Notes: generated by a model not told the origin, from the letters alone. Counted from the stretch's first letter, positions 1-8,378 are shown. The stretch: DNA of 64,000 nt from Roseiarcus sp050012775 (GCA_050012775.1 JBEKGN010000019.1:1-64000), one strand, 5' to 3'. A program made the numbers and translations.

Positions 1-1
1 G

Positions 2-103
2 GCGATCGGCGATGGCGCGCTCGGCTTTTGGAAAGCCCTCGACGAGGCGTTGCCGACGACGCGCCATCAACGGTGCTGGCTGCACAAGACGACGAACGTG
101 TGA
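2..103 (+). pseudogene. IS256-family (Mutator) transposase remnant
   Basis: Read from base 2, the frame gives 33 residues ending in a TGA. It contains IGDGALGFWKALDE, then TTRHQRCWLHKTTNV. From knowledge of the family, this is the conserved core of IS256-type transposases, just before the C-terminal part with the last catalytic residue. The frame stops at KTTNV, where intact members continue for well over 100 residues, and I see no continuation in another frame. It is therefore a decayed or truncated copy. The upstream part lies outside the window. Confidence 0.8.
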
Positions 104-882
104 AGACGCATCCAACCATGACCCGGCTCGCTCTTGGGCGCATGTCATTGTTTTATTGTGGAAACTCTTCGCCCAGCAAGCGTCGCTTTTCCTGCGACAG
201 GCCACACGCGCCCAACACAGAATTCCTCGCATAATCAGCGATATACGTTCAATTTTGGGCGGGGTATGGTTGGATGCGTTTTCACATGGTAGTCCGACCA
301 AGGACGGGTGAGCCTGCAGTTCATCGTCGATCGGTTGGCGGAGATCGGCGCCATGAACGCTCGTCCGCGTGACCGTGAGCGCGGCGGTTCCTGTAACGCT
401 CGGGCTGGCCAGCGCCTCTAGCCCGACAGAGAGACGTTCCCTCGGCGGCGCCGCCGTTCGCACGGATTGGTCAGTTTCTGGCGGCGTCTTGTCTGTACGC
501 CGGGATTTCCTTTCTTCGCCTGGAAAGCCGGACCTCTTGTGAAGGATGTTCGACTTCCGCCACGTTTTCTCCGGAGGATGCTGTTCCGCGCGCGGACCAC
601 ACGGCCTCTCCATGGCTTGATCTGGCCGAAGGACGGCTGCGCCTCGATCGCCTGGGCCGCAACGGCGGCGGATCGACTTTCTTCCCCTGGGCTTCGCCCA
701 TTCCTCGCGAGGCAAGAAAGTCTACCGCCGCCATCCTCCGCTGCGCTCCGGCCCGGCTCACCCCATCGCGCAGGCGCGACGGGGACCCCAAGCTACGGGT
801 GCGTCGTCGATCGCCTTCAGCCTCCCGATCGCCATCGAGATCCGCGGTGGTCGCGGGCTCGAAACAGCTTAGGAGAAGTGAC
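104..882. other. Region without a recognised gene
   Basis: This 780-base stretch separates the transposase remnant from the DUF736 gene. Several short open frames exist on both strands, but none has a recognisable domain, a good ribosome site or a plausible protein composition. The bases just before 883 are probably the leader of the DUF736 gene. I see no tRNA, repeat array or clear hairpin. Confidence 0.5.
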
Positions 883-1206
883 ATGGCCAACATCGGTTCC
901 TTCAAGAAGTCCGGCAACGAGTTCCAGGGCGCGATCGTCACTATGAGCGTCCAGACCAAGGGGGTCCGCATCGTTCCCGAAACCAACCGGGCCAACGACA
1001 ACGCCCCCAGCCATCGGGTCTTTGTCGGCCGCGCGGAGATCGGGGCCGCCTGGTCGAAGCGCTCCAACGAGGGCCGCGACTATTTCTCGGTCAAACTGGA
1101 CGATCCGAGCTTCAACGCGCCGATCTACGCCAACCTCTTCAACGACGAGGACGGCGAAAGCTACACCCTCATCTGGTCACGCAGCCGCAAGACCAACGGC
1201 GAGTGA
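883..1206 (+). CDS. DUF736 family protein
   Basis: This is a 107-residue protein starting MANIGSFKKSGNEFQGAI. The ATG at 883 is chosen because an AGGAGA ribosome site lies just upstream; longer starts lack one. The sequence matches the DUF736 family: a short N-terminal beta region, the FVGRAEIGAAWSK segment and a C-terminal YTLIWSR segment. The biochemical function is unknown. In alphaproteobacteria such genes are common on plasmids, integrative elements and genomic islands near ParB- and relaxase-type genes, which fits the transposase remnant upstream and the candidate attachment site downstream. A terminator-like hairpin follows directly. No signal peptide or membrane segment is visible. 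Confidence 0.88.
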   Translation: MANIGSFKKSGNEFQGAIVTMSVQTKGVRIVPETNRANDNAPSHRVFVGRAEIGAAWSKRSNEGRDYFSVKLDDPSFNAPIYANLFNDEDGESYTLIWSRSRKTNGE

Positions 1207-1208
1207 GC

Positions 1209-1259
1209 CGGACCCGCCAAAACGCCCCGCTCGGATTTCCGGGCGGGGCTTCGGGTCCG
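1209..1259 (+). terminator. Nested hairpin after DUF736 gene
   Basis: The outer arms CGGACCC (1209-1215) and GGGTCCG (1253-1259) enclose the inner arms GCCCCGC (1224-1230) and GCGGGGC (1243-1249). The hairpin begins three bases after the stop codon. No clear U-tract follows, so it may act as a stabilising or weak terminator structure. Confidence 0.6.
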
Positions 1260-1588
1260 CAAGTTGGCGCCGCCGACGCGCCCCCGCCTTTTTAAAGCTT
1301 CGACCCGTTCCGGCCATTCGCATCCAAGGCTTGGATGACCCGAATGGCGCAACTGCCACCCCGACGTTTGGGGCACAAGGCTGTGCAACTGGCGCCCAGG
1401 GCAGGACCGTCTCACCCGCCTTTTGGGTATCACGACGCAAGATCGATAAGCGGAGGAAGTGGGTTCAATATTTCTGTTGACGGAGCGGGCCGAACTGCGA
1501 TTTTATGGGTACTAAGAGTGATACACAAAGTCGCCCCGTACGCTGATAAGCATCTGATTGTGCTTGATTGTAGAGAGCTGGCGTTTTG

Positions 1589-1605
1589 TCCCTCCCTCTC
1601 CGCCA
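1589..1605 (+). other. Candidate attachment site (tRNA-Ser 3' end copy)
   Basis: The bases TCCCTCCCTCTCCGCCA match the last part of the T-arm, the acceptor strand and the CCA end of a typical bacterial tRNA-Ser. The rest of the tRNA is absent; the bases upstream do not form a T-loop. Islands that integrate into a tRNA 3' end leave such a copy at their far end. In this orientation the tRNA gene and the integrase would lie to the left, outside the window. Confidence 0.5.
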
Positions 1606-1802
1606 ATTGCTCTCACTAATGCTTTCAAATAAAGAACTTCTGCGAGGGGCGCCTCGTCGGTCCTGCTTGCGGCGAAGATCCGACATCGCGGGATCGATTC
1701 GATAGCTCCGTCGAAACGCGCGACGCGATAGCTTGGGTGCACGGCTTGTTCGTTCGGTTCGCAGTGGGGCCGGGCTCGAAATGTTGTGGAGCGGGCCCAA
1801 AT

Positions 1803-1831
1803 TTGACAAGCGCCTTGTCGACTTCCCTAAT
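1803..1831 (+). promoter_or_regulatory. Promoter with overlapping palindrome, upstream of idonate dehydrogenase
   Basis: A perfect -35 TTGACA (1803-1808) is followed, after 17 bases, by CCTAAT (1826-1831, 4 of 6 matches to consensus). A perfect inverted repeat GACAAG-CGC-CTTGTC (1805-1819) overlaps the -35 box, where a repressor would compete with RNA polymerase. Its sequence differs from the AGCGCT operators found elsewhere in the cluster, so a different regulator may act here. Confidence 0.5.
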
Positions 1832-1978
1832 GTGATCCCGAAACCCAATTTTTTCCAGGAACCGTCGGGACGCGCGCGAGGGATGGGACGGCGCCGACGA
1901 GAAAGCCCCGCTGCCCATTTCGCCATTCGGCTCGGCGCGCGCATGTCGTCCCAACCGAGGGTTCAGGAGGGCCCAGTC

Positions 1979-3010
1979 ATGCGCGCGATCGTAGCCCACG
2001 CCGCCAAGGATTTGCGGATCGAGCGCGTTGATGTCGCCGAACTCGGCGCCGACGACGTTCGCGTCCGCATCGCCGCCGGCGGCATTTGCGGCTCCGATTT
2101 GCATTATTACAACCACGGCGGCTTCGGGCTCGTGCGCCTGCGCGAGCCCATGGTGCTCGGCCATGAGATCGCCGGCGTCGTCGAGGCCGTCGGCGCGAAC
2201 GCGCGGCGCGTCCACGTCGGCGATCGCGTCGCCATCAACCCCAGTCGCCCCTGCAACCGATGCAAATTCTGCCTCGAAGGGCGCCAGAATCAATGTCTCG
2301 ACATGAGGTTTTACGGCAGCGCTATGCGCTTTCCTCATGTTCAAGGCGCGTTCAGCGAAGTGCTCGTTTGCGAGGAAGCGCAGGCTCATGTCGTCGCCGA
2401 CGGCGTGTCGCTCGGCGAGGCGGCGATGGCCGAGCCGCTCGCCGTCTGCTTGCACGGCGCCCGGCGCGCCGGGCCGCTGCTCGGCAAGAGCGTTCTCGTC
2501 ACGGGATCGGGACCGATCGGCGCGCTTTGCGTGATCGCAGCGCGCCGCGCCGGCGCGGCCGAGATCGTCGTCACCGATGTCGCCGACGGGGCGCTGGCCT
2601 TTGCGCGCAAGGTCGGGGCCGACGTCGCCATCAATATCGCCGCGGCGCCCCAAGGGCTCGCGCCCTATGCGTCCGACAAGGGCGAATTCGACGTGATGTT
2701 CGAAGCTTCCGGCAATGAAGCGGCCGTGCGGGGCGGCCTCGACGTCGTCAGGCCCGGCGGCGTCATCGTTCAGCTCGGCCTCGGCGGCGAAATGAAATTG
2801 CCGATGAACGCGCTGGTCGCCAAGGAGATCGAGCTGCGCGGGACGTTCCGTTTTCATACGGAATTCGCCCTCGCCGTCGCGCTCATCGGCAAAGGTCTCG
2901 TCGACGTCAAACCCTTGATCTCGGCGACGCTGCCTTTCACCCAGGCGAAGGAAGCGTTCGAACTGGCCACGGACCGCAACCGCTCGATGAAGGTGCAGCT
3001 GTCGTTCTGA
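1979..3010 (+). CDS. Zinc alcohol dehydrogenase, L-idonate 5-dehydrogenase-like
   Basis: This 343-residue medium-chain zinc dehydrogenase probably oxidises a sugar acid or polyol such as L-idonate with NAD(P)+ in the cytoplasm. The start at 1979 follows a CAGGAGG ribosome site at 1964-1970. The catalytic zinc region is GGICGSDLHYYNHGG followed by GHEIAG. The structural zinc site is the four-cysteine CNRCKFCLEGRQNQC. The nucleotide fold has GSGPIG near residue 175. Length and start (MRAIV.HAAKDL) fit L-idonate 5-dehydrogenases. The gene stands alone after its own promoter and is convergent with ltnD. Exact substrate is inferred; other sugar-acid or polyol dehydrogenases of this family are possible. 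Confidence 0.82.
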   Translation: MRAIVAHAAKDLRIERVDVAELGADDVRVRIAAGGICGSDLHYYNHGGFGLVRLREPMVLGHEIAGVVEAVGANARRVHVGDRVAINPSRPCNRCKFCLEGRQNQCLDMRFYGSAMRFPHVQGAFSEVLVCEEAQAHVVADGVSLGEAAMAEPLAVCLHGARRAGPLLGKSVLVTGSGPIGALCVIAARRAGAAEIVVTDVADGALAFARKVGADVAINIAAAPQGLAPYASDKGEFDVMFEASGNEAAVRGGLDVVRPGGVIVQLGLGGEMKLPMNALVAKEIELRGTFRFHTEFALAVALIGKGLVDVKPLISATLPFTQAKEAFELATDRNRSMKVQLSF

Positions 3011-3088
3011 AAACGAGACGGCGAACGCGCCCTGGGCGGTCTGCGGCGCGATCGAAGCCCGCATCGGCGGCGAACGCGGGCGTTCTGG

Positions 3089-4009
3089 TCAGCCCGCATC
3101 CCCGGCGGAAGGCAATTCGACGCCCGTTATTTTGGCGATCATTCGCGCGACGGAGGCGTCGTCGTCCTTTTCCATCTTGGCCGCCGCAGTCATGAGAAAC
3201 ATTTGCAGCGCGGTGGCAGCGATCTGCAGGGGAAATTTCTCCCGGCGGCCCATTTCGCTGACGATCCCGAGATCCTTGGTGAATATCTCGACGGCGCTCC
3301 TCGGGCGATAGTCGCCCTCGAGAATATGCGGCACGCGATTTTCGAACATCCAGGAATTGCCGGCGGACGCCGTGATGACCTTATAAACCGTCGGCAAATC
3401 GAGGCCGAGTTTGGCGGCGAAGGTCATCGCCTCGCACGCCGCCGCGATGTGGGCTCCCGCCAAGAGCTGGTTCACCATTTTGAAGGCGGCGCCGGCGCCC
3501 GCCGCATCGCCGAGTTCATAGACAGTGGCGGCGATGGAATTGAGCACGGGCCGCGCGCGCTCGAAGGCGAGCGCGCTGCCCGAAGCCATGACGGTCAGCT
3601 GCCCCGCCGCCGCTTTGACGGCGCCGCCGCTGATCGGCGCGTCGAGGTAATGGAGGCCGCGCATTTCCGCTCTCTTGGCAAGAGCGCGCGCGTCGTTCGG
3701 GTCCATGGTGGCGCAAGACACGATGCAGCCGCCCGGCTTCATCGCCGCCGCCGCGCCGTCGTCGCCGAAGAGCACGGCCTCGGTCTGGGCGGCGTTGACG
3801 ACGACGACGACGGCGACATCCGCGCTCTGCGCCGCGTCGCCGGGGCCCGCCGCCGCGCGACCGCCGCATTGGACAAGTCTTGTCGCCGCGGCAGGATTGA
3901 TATCATACCCGGCGACCTTGACGCCGGACCGGACGAGGGACTGCGCAATGCCAAGTCCCATTGACCCGAGGCCGATCACGCCGACCGTTGTTCCCACGTC
4001 GTGGCTCAT
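3089..4009 (-). CDS. ltnD: L-threonate dehydrogenase-like, 3-hydroxyacid dehydrogenase family
   Basis: This 306-residue member of the beta-hydroxyacid dehydrogenase superfamily is predicted to oxidise L-threonate to 2-oxo-tetronate with NAD+. The N-terminal Rossmann motif is GVIGLGSMGLGIA; the substrate motif DAPISGG and the catalytic lysine in FKMVNQLL follow in family order. The ATG at 4009 begins MSHDVGTTVG just before the Rossmann strand and gives the usual length. It is divergent from the LacI gene across a gap holding an AGCGCT palindrome. The nearby otnK and otnC genes support a tetronate role. D-erythronate or a related acid is an alternative substrate. Confidence 0.82.
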   Translation of the reverse strand: MSHDVGTTVGVIGLGSMGLGIAQSLVRSGVKVAGYDINPAAATRLVQCGGRAAAGPGDAAQSADVAVVVVVNAAQTEAVLFGDDGAAAAMKPGGCIVSCATMDPNDARALAKRAEMRGLHYLDAPISGGAVKAAAGQLTVMASGSALAFERARPVLNSIAATVYELGDAAGAGAAFKMVNQLLAGAHIAAACEAMTFAAKLGLDLPTVYKVITASAGNSWMFENRVPHILEGDYRPRSAVEIFTKDLGIVSEMGRREKFPLQIAATALQMFLMTAAAKMEKDDDASVARMIAKITGVELPSAGDAG

Positions 4010-4124
4010 GACGGAAATTCGCCGCCTCCCCTTCGTCGCCCTTAGCGAAGCTCTGTCCGCTCTCGTCGCCGATCTCGGCCGCGCGATCGCCATTCACGGC
4101 TTAGCGCGCCGGCGCTCCATCGAC

Positions 4125-4152
4125 TTGTCAAAAAATGATAGCGCTGTCATAC
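4125..4152 (+). promoter_or_regulatory. LacI-type operator between ltnD and the regulator gene
   Basis: The 16 bases ATGATAGCGCTGTCAT (4135-4150) are palindromic except at one base pair either side of the AGCGCT core. This is the size and symmetry expected for a LacI-family repressor. TTGTCA at 4125-4130 and TCATAC at 4147-4152 could be forward -35 and -10 boxes, which places the operator inside the promoter. It could control both divergent genes. Confidence 0.65.
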
Positions 4153-4302
4153 CGGCATCATCGAGGGTTTCGTGCATAAGTCAACGCGCGATCCGGCGCC
4201 GGGCCAGGACATTGCAGGTTTCCGGCGCGCAAAGCGCTGGCGGGGCCGCGATTGCGGACCCTGTGTGAGCCGCCAAATCACGAGATCGACGAAGGGACAA
4301 TC

Positions 4303-5328
4303 ATGAGAGGCGACAGCCAACCTTCGCGCCGTCGATCCGGCGTTACGCTAACGGACGTCGCCAAGCTCGCTGGCGTGAGCGAGATAACCGTGTCGCGAAT
4401 CATTCGCAACAAAGGTCCGGCGGCGGATCGGACGCGCGACAAGGTCATGGCGGCCGTGAAGGCGGTTGGATATGTTCGCAACCGCGTCGCCGGTTCCCTG
4501 GCTTCCGCCGACTCGAACCTGATCGGCGTCATCATCCCGTCGTTGTCCAACATCGTTTTTCCCGAAGTTTTGCGCGGCGTCAGCGCCGCACTGGAAGCAT
4601 CGGGATTCCAAGCGGTCGTCGGCGTGACCAACTACAATCTCGCCGCGGAGGAGGGGCTCGTCAGCTCGATGCTCGGCTGGAAGCCCGCCGCGATGATCGT
4701 CACCGGCGCCGAGCATACGGAGGCGACGCGCCGCTTCTTGGAGCAAAGCGGCGTGCGGATCGCCGAACTCATGGACATCGACGCCAAACCGATCGACATC
4801 GCCGTCGGCCTCTCGCATCGCCGCGCCGGCTACGATACGGGCGCGTATCTCATCGCGCGCGGCTATCGCCGATTTGGCTATGTCGGGCACGACTGGAACG
4901 CGGATCGCCGTGCGAGGCTTCGCTACGACGGTCTTGTCGAGGCTCTGCGAGAGAACGGCCTGTCGCTCGTCGACCAGGCGATCGGGGACGGGCCGAGTTC
5001 GACGCTTGCCGGCCGCGCCTTGCTCGCCGATCTCTTGAAGCGTTCGCCGACGATTGATGTCGCTGTATTTTCAAACGACGATATGGCGGTGGGCGGCGTG
5101 TTCCACTGCATGGCCGCGAATATAAAGGTCAAGCAGGATTTGGCTTTGTTCGGCTTCAACGGGCTGGAGATCGGTCAATCGCTGCCGGCTCCCTTGTCGA
5201 CGATCCGGTCGAACCGCTATTTGATCGGCCGCGTCAGCGTCGAAAAGATTATCGAGAGTCCGCTTAGAGGGAAAGATCCGATCGTCGTCGACACCGGTTA
5301 TGAAATCATGCCCGGCGCAACGGCGTGA
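4303..5328 (+). CDS. LacI-family transcriptional regulator
   Basis: This 341-residue regulator has an N-terminal LacI helix-turn-helix (TLTDVAKLAGVSEITVSR, about residues 12-30) with a hinge helix, followed by a periplasmic-binding-protein-like effector domain. The sequence resembles the gluconate (GntR) subgroup. The ATG at 4303 follows GAAGGGA; an upstream in-frame start lacks a ribosome site. It is divergent from ltnD and directly upstream of otnK, so it probably represses the tetronate genes and itself until a pathway acid or phosphate is present. The palindrome at 4135-4150 is its likely operator. The effector is unknown. Confidence 0.88.
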   Translation: MRGDSQPSRRRSGVTLTDVAKLAGVSEITVSRIIRNKGPAADRTRDKVMAAVKAVGYVRNRVAGSLASADSNLIGVIIPSLSNIVFPEVLRGVSAALEASGFQAVVGVTNYNLAAEEGLVSSMLGWKPAAMIVTGAEHTEATRRFLEQSGVRIAELMDIDAKPIDIAVGLSHRRAGYDTGAYLIARGYRRFGYVGHDWNADRRARLRYDGLVEALRENGLSLVDQAIGDGPSSTLAGRALLADLLKRSPTIDVAVFSNDDMAVGGVFHCMAANIKVKQDLALFGFNGLEIGQSLPAPLSTIRSNRYLIGRVSVEKIIESPLRGKDPIVVDTGYEIMPGATA

Positions 5329-5384
5329 GCGACGGACTTGGTGGACGAGGGATCGGCTTCTAACGCGGCGGGAAGGCTTGAAAC

Positions 5385-6650
5385 ATGCTGTTGGGGGTGA
5401 TTGCCGATGACTTGACGGGGGCGACGGACATCGCCCTGATGCTTTCGCGCGAGGGCATGAAGACGGTTCAGCTGATCGGGGCGCCGTCGAGCGAGATCGA
5501 TCTCGAAGGCGCCGACGCGGTTGTCGTCGCGCTGAAATCGCGAACCATTGCGGCGCCTGAGGCCGTCGCTCTGTCGGTTGCGGCGGCTGTCGCGTTGCGG
5601 AAGGCGGGCGCTGAGCAATTGCTGTTCAAGTATTGCTCGACGTTCGACTCGACCGACGCAGGAAATATCGGTCCTGTCGCCGAGGCGTTGCTCGAATTGA
5701 CAGGTTCCAACCTTACGATCGCGTGCCCCGCGTTTCCCGCCAATGGACGGACGATTTATCACGGTCACCTCTTCATCGGCGACACGCTCTTGTCGGACAG
5801 CCCGATGAAGGACCATCCGCTGACGCCTATGCGCGACTCGAATTTGGTTCGCGTCTTGCAGCGGCAAGTGAAGTCCAAAGTCGGGTTGATCTCGATCGGC
5901 ACGGTCGAATGCGGCGTCGAGGCGGTTCGTCTTGGTCTTGAAGCGGCGAGGTCAGAGGGGAAAAGGTTTGTCGTCGTCGATGCGATCAGAGACGAGAATC
6001 TGCGCGTCGTCGGCGCCGCTTGCGCGCAAATGCCTCTGATCACGGGAGGGTCCGGCATCGCGATGGGGCTGCCGAGCAATTTCCGCGCGGCGGCTAAATT
6101 GACCGCGCGCGCTCCGCTCGCGACGCTCGCGGCCCCAGCGGGAAAGCCGGCGATCCTCGCCGGTTCGTGTTCCCAGGCGACCCGCGAGCAAATTCGAGTC
6201 GCGATTGAGGCGGGAACTCGCGCTCTTCGAATCGACCCCCTGGCGATCGCCGCCGGCGCGACGACCGCGAGTCAGGTCGCGAGTTGGGTCATCGAAAATA
6301 CGGGAGACAGGCCGGTCCTTCTTTATTCCAGCGCCGACCCTTCGACCGTTCGAGAGGCGCAAGAGAAACTCGGCCCAGAGCGTGCCGGCGCGATCGTCGA
6401 AGACTTGCTCGCCGAAGTCGGGAGACTGTTGCTCGCAAACGGATTCAGCCGGTTCGTCGTCGCCGGCGGCGAGACCTCGGGCGCCGTCGTTGCCGCGCTT
6501 GGCGTCACCGCGCTGCAAATTGGGCCGGAAATCGATCCGGGCGTGCCATGGACGCGCAGCATCGGGGCTCCGGACGTTGCGCTCGCGCTGAAATCGGGGA
6601 ATTTTGGCGCGCCGGATTTCTTTCTGAAGGCTTGGACGAAGTTGGCCTAG
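5385..6650 (+). CDS. otnK: 3-oxo-tetronate kinase (DUF1537 family)
   Basis: This 421-residue enzyme belongs to the four-carbon acid sugar kinase family. OtnK phosphorylates 3-oxo-tetronate with ATP to give 3-oxo-tetronate 4-phosphate in the cytoplasm. The N-terminal substrate domain opens with IADDLTGATD; residues such as KYCSTFDSTDAGNIGP are typical. The C-terminal nucleotide domain has VVAGGETSGAVV near residue 350. Length is normal. The gene lies 56 bases after the LacI gene and 22 before otnC, so the three probably form one operon. Its partner isomerase, OtnI (hydroxypyruvate-isomerase family), is not seen in this window. Confidence 0.9.
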   Translation: MLLGVIADDLTGATDIALMLSREGMKTVQLIGAPSSEIDLEGADAVVVALKSRTIAAPEAVALSVAAAVALRKAGAEQLLFKYCSTFDSTDAGNIGPVAEALLELTGSNLTIACPAFPANGRTIYHGHLFIGDTLLSDSPMKDHPLTPMRDSNLVRVLQRQVKSKVGLISIGTVECGVEAVRLGLEAARSEGKRFVVVDAIRDENLRVVGAACAQMPLITGGSGIAMGLPSNFRAAAKLTARAPLATLAAPAGKPAILAGSCSQATREQIRVAIEAGTRALRIDPLAIAAGATTASQVASWVIENTGDRPVLLYSSADPSTVREAQEKLGPERAGAIVEDLLAEVGRLLLANGFSRFVVAGGETSGAVVAALGVTALQIGPEIDPGVPWTRSIGAPDVALALKSGNFGAPDFFLKAWTKLA

Positions 6651-6672
6651 CCGCGGGCAGGGGCGCAATTCG

Positions 6673-7314
6673 ATGAGCGACGAGTCCAAATCCCGTGAGG
6701 AGATTTGCCGTGTTGGCCAATCGATCTTCCAACGCGGCCTGACCTGCGGTTCGACAGGCAATATCAGCGTCAGGCTTCCCGACGGCGGCTGGCTCATGAC
6801 GCCCACCAACGCCTCTATGGGCGCCCTCGATCCCGCAACGCTCTCGAAGTTCGACGCCAGCGGTCGGCTCGTGGATGGCGATCCGCCGACCAAAGAGGCG
6901 TTTCTTCATTTTTGCATGTATTCGCAACGCAAGGACGCGACCGCGGTCGTTCATCTGCATTCGACGCATTCGGTGGCGGTCAGCATTCTCGCCGACGTCG
7001 ATCCCAATGACGTCCTTCCTCCGCTCACGGCTTATTTTGTCATGCGAGTGGGAACGCTTCCCCTCGCGCCTTACTTTCCGCCCGGCGACCCGGCGCTCGC
7101 GAAAGCCGTCGAAAAGCTGGCCGGTCGCCATCACGCGGTGCTTCTCGCCAATCACGGCCCTGTCGTCGCCGGCTCCTCGCTCGCGAATGCGCAGTTTGCG
7201 GCCGAGGAACTCGAAGAGACGGCAAAACTGTTCCTCATGCTGCGGTCGGCGCCGACCCGCCCCCTCACCGCGGAGCAAGTGAACGAGCTGAGAAAGCGGT
7301 TCAATTTGCCATGA
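6673..7314 (+). CDS. otnC: 3-oxo-tetronate 4-phosphate decarboxylase, class II aldolase/adducin
   Basis: This 213-residue class II aldolase-fold protein is predicted to decarboxylate 3-oxo-tetronate 4-phosphate to dihydroxyacetone phosphate. STGNISVRLPDG (near residue 25) is the phosphate/substrate loop. Zinc ligands are expected in VVHLHSTHS (near residue 95) and in LLANHGPVVAG (near residue 160). Length matches OtnC. It sits 22 bases after otnK, and the pair is the known signature of tetronate catabolism. L-fuculose- or ribulose-phosphate aldolase activity is less likely given the neighbours. Confidence 0.87.
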   Translation: MSDESKSREEICRVGQSIFQRGLTCGSTGNISVRLPDGGWLMTPTNASMGALDPATLSKFDASGRLVDGDPPTKEAFLHFCMYSQRKDATAVVHLHSTHSVAVSILADVDPNDVLPPLTAYFVMRVGTLPLAPYFPPGDPALAKAVEKLAGRHHAVLLANHGPVVAGSSLANAQFAAEELEETAKLFLMLRSAPTRPLTAEQVNELRKRFNLP

Positions 7315-7673
7315 GTCGCAAGGGGCTGCGCGGCGCTGGACGCGCGCGCGGCGGTCGCGTTCGGATAGGATTGACAGCGCTACCATTGGCGCGCAGAAAA
7401 GCGCGGGGTCGCGACCATCTCAGCGCGATCGCGGCGACGTTTTCGTGGCCGGTCGACGTAGGAAACCTGCGAAGCGCGACGCCCGCATAGCGCGGGCGCG
7501 TCGGCGCTCGCGGGGAGGCGACGGGACCCTGGAGTCGGGCTTGAAGAACAGGACCGCCTTGGCGCCGGGCGCAAGCGGCGGGTCGGGCAAAGCGATTGTG
7601 ACCGACTCGGTCGTCCGCGTCGACGGCGCCCTCGTCGGCAGCGTTTGAAAATATTCCAGGGGGGACGATTGCG
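7315..7673. other. Intergenic region with operator-like site
   Basis: This 359-base gap separates otnC from the RraA-like gene. No protein gene is credible. It contains a perfect TTGACA (7371-7376) fused to an AGCGCT palindrome, described separately. I see no other structure. Confidence 0.5.
7371..7385 (+). promoter_or_regulatory. Second AGCGCT operator with -35 TTGACA
   Basis: TGACAGCGCTACCA at 7372-7385 has the same core and half-site pattern (TGRYAGCGCTRYCA) as the site upstream of the LacI gene. It overlaps a consensus TTGACA. The matching -10 is weak (CAGAAA at 7394-7399). It would put the following RraA-like and DapA-like genes in the same regulon. Confidence 0.45.
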
Positions 7674-8378
7674 ATGGACCAGAAGGCGATCATCGAGATT
7701 TTGAAAGGCGTTTCGACGGCGACGATCACGACGCTTCTGTTGAAGAAGGGATTGCGCAACATATGGATGCGCGGCCCGCGGCCGCAGCGCGACGGCCAGC
7801 CGCGTCTGGTCGGACCGGCCTTCACCTTGCGCTTCATTCCCGCGCGCGAGGATCTCGCGACGACCGATGCATGGTCCTCTCCGCGTTCGACCCGCGCCGC
7901 CATCGAGGACATGCCAGCCGGGTGCCTCGTCGTCGCAAGCGCCATGGGCGTCAGCGACGCCGGCATCTTCGGCGACATTCTTTGCGCCCGTATGGTCAAA
8001 CGGCAAGTCGCGGGTCTGATCACCGACGGGGTCGTGCGCGACATCGCCGGCGTGCGCGCCACCGGCCTGCCGATATGGTCTCAAGGGACCGCGGCGCCGC
8101 CTTCCGTCGCAGGGTTGCTCTTCGAGGGCTGGCAACAGCCGATCGGATGCGGCGGCGTGGCGGTCTATCCCAACGACCTGATTGTCGCGGACCAAGACGG
8201 CGCCGTCGTCGTTCCCGCGGCCCATGTCGAGCACGTCGCGAGCGCCGGTCCGGAACAGGAACGGCTCGAGGAGTGGATCATGGGCGAGGTCGGGAAGGGC
8301 GTTCCTCTGCCGGGTCTTTACCCGCCCGACGCCGCCACGCGCGCGCGCTACGAAGCCGATTCGTCCAAGAGCAAGTGA
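7674..8378 (+). CDS. RraA-like aldolase/decarboxylase family protein
   Basis: This 234-residue protein has the RraA fold shared by regulators of RNase E and by class II HMG/CHA aldolases. In a catabolic setting it probably cleaves or decarboxylates a keto acid. It shows LVGPAFTLRF, the GIFGDILC region and ITDGVVRDIAGV, the last holding the conserved Asp-Arg metal and substrate site. The ATG at 7674 is preceded by a GGGGGACG stretch. It is followed 29 bases later by a DapA-like aldolase gene. An RNase E inhibitor role is unlikely because of the context and the longer C-terminus. Confidence 0.8.
   Translation: MDQKAIIEILKGVSTATITTLLLKKGLRNIWMRGPRPQRDGQPRLVGPAFTLRFIPAREDLATTDAWSSPRSTRAAIEDMPAGCLVVASAMGVSDAGIFGDILCARMVKRQVAGLITDGVVRDIAGVRATGLPIWSQGTAAPPSVAGLLFEGWQQPIGCGGVAVYPNDLIVADQDGAVVVPAAHVEHVASAGPEQERLEEWIMGEVGKGVPLPGLYPPDAATRARYEADSSKSK

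Larger units (their letters stand above)
1260..1978. other. Junction region without genes
   Basis: No gene is recognisable here. The stretch holds the tRNA-Ser-like 3' end at 1589-1605 and the promoter at 1803-1831. It appears to be the boundary between mobile-element DNA on the left and catabolic genes on the right. Base composition around 1440-1640 is less GC-rich than its neighbours. Confidence 0.5.

Noticed and set aside
1745..1765. GTTC repeats as another LexA box
   Set aside because: GTTC copies occur at spacings of 4, 5 and 9 bases; none gives the required GTTC-N7-GTTC.
1625..3064. A 479-residue open frame on the - strand
   Set aside because: It is antisense to the zinc dehydrogenase gene, which has all its metal and cofactor motifs.
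7445..7648. A 67-residue frame between otnC and the RraA-like gene
   Set aside because: Arg-rich composition, no ribosome site and no family; the region looks intergenic.
7674..8378. RNase E regulator RraA
   Set aside because: The family fold is shared, but the context is sugar-acid catabolism and the C-terminus is longer.
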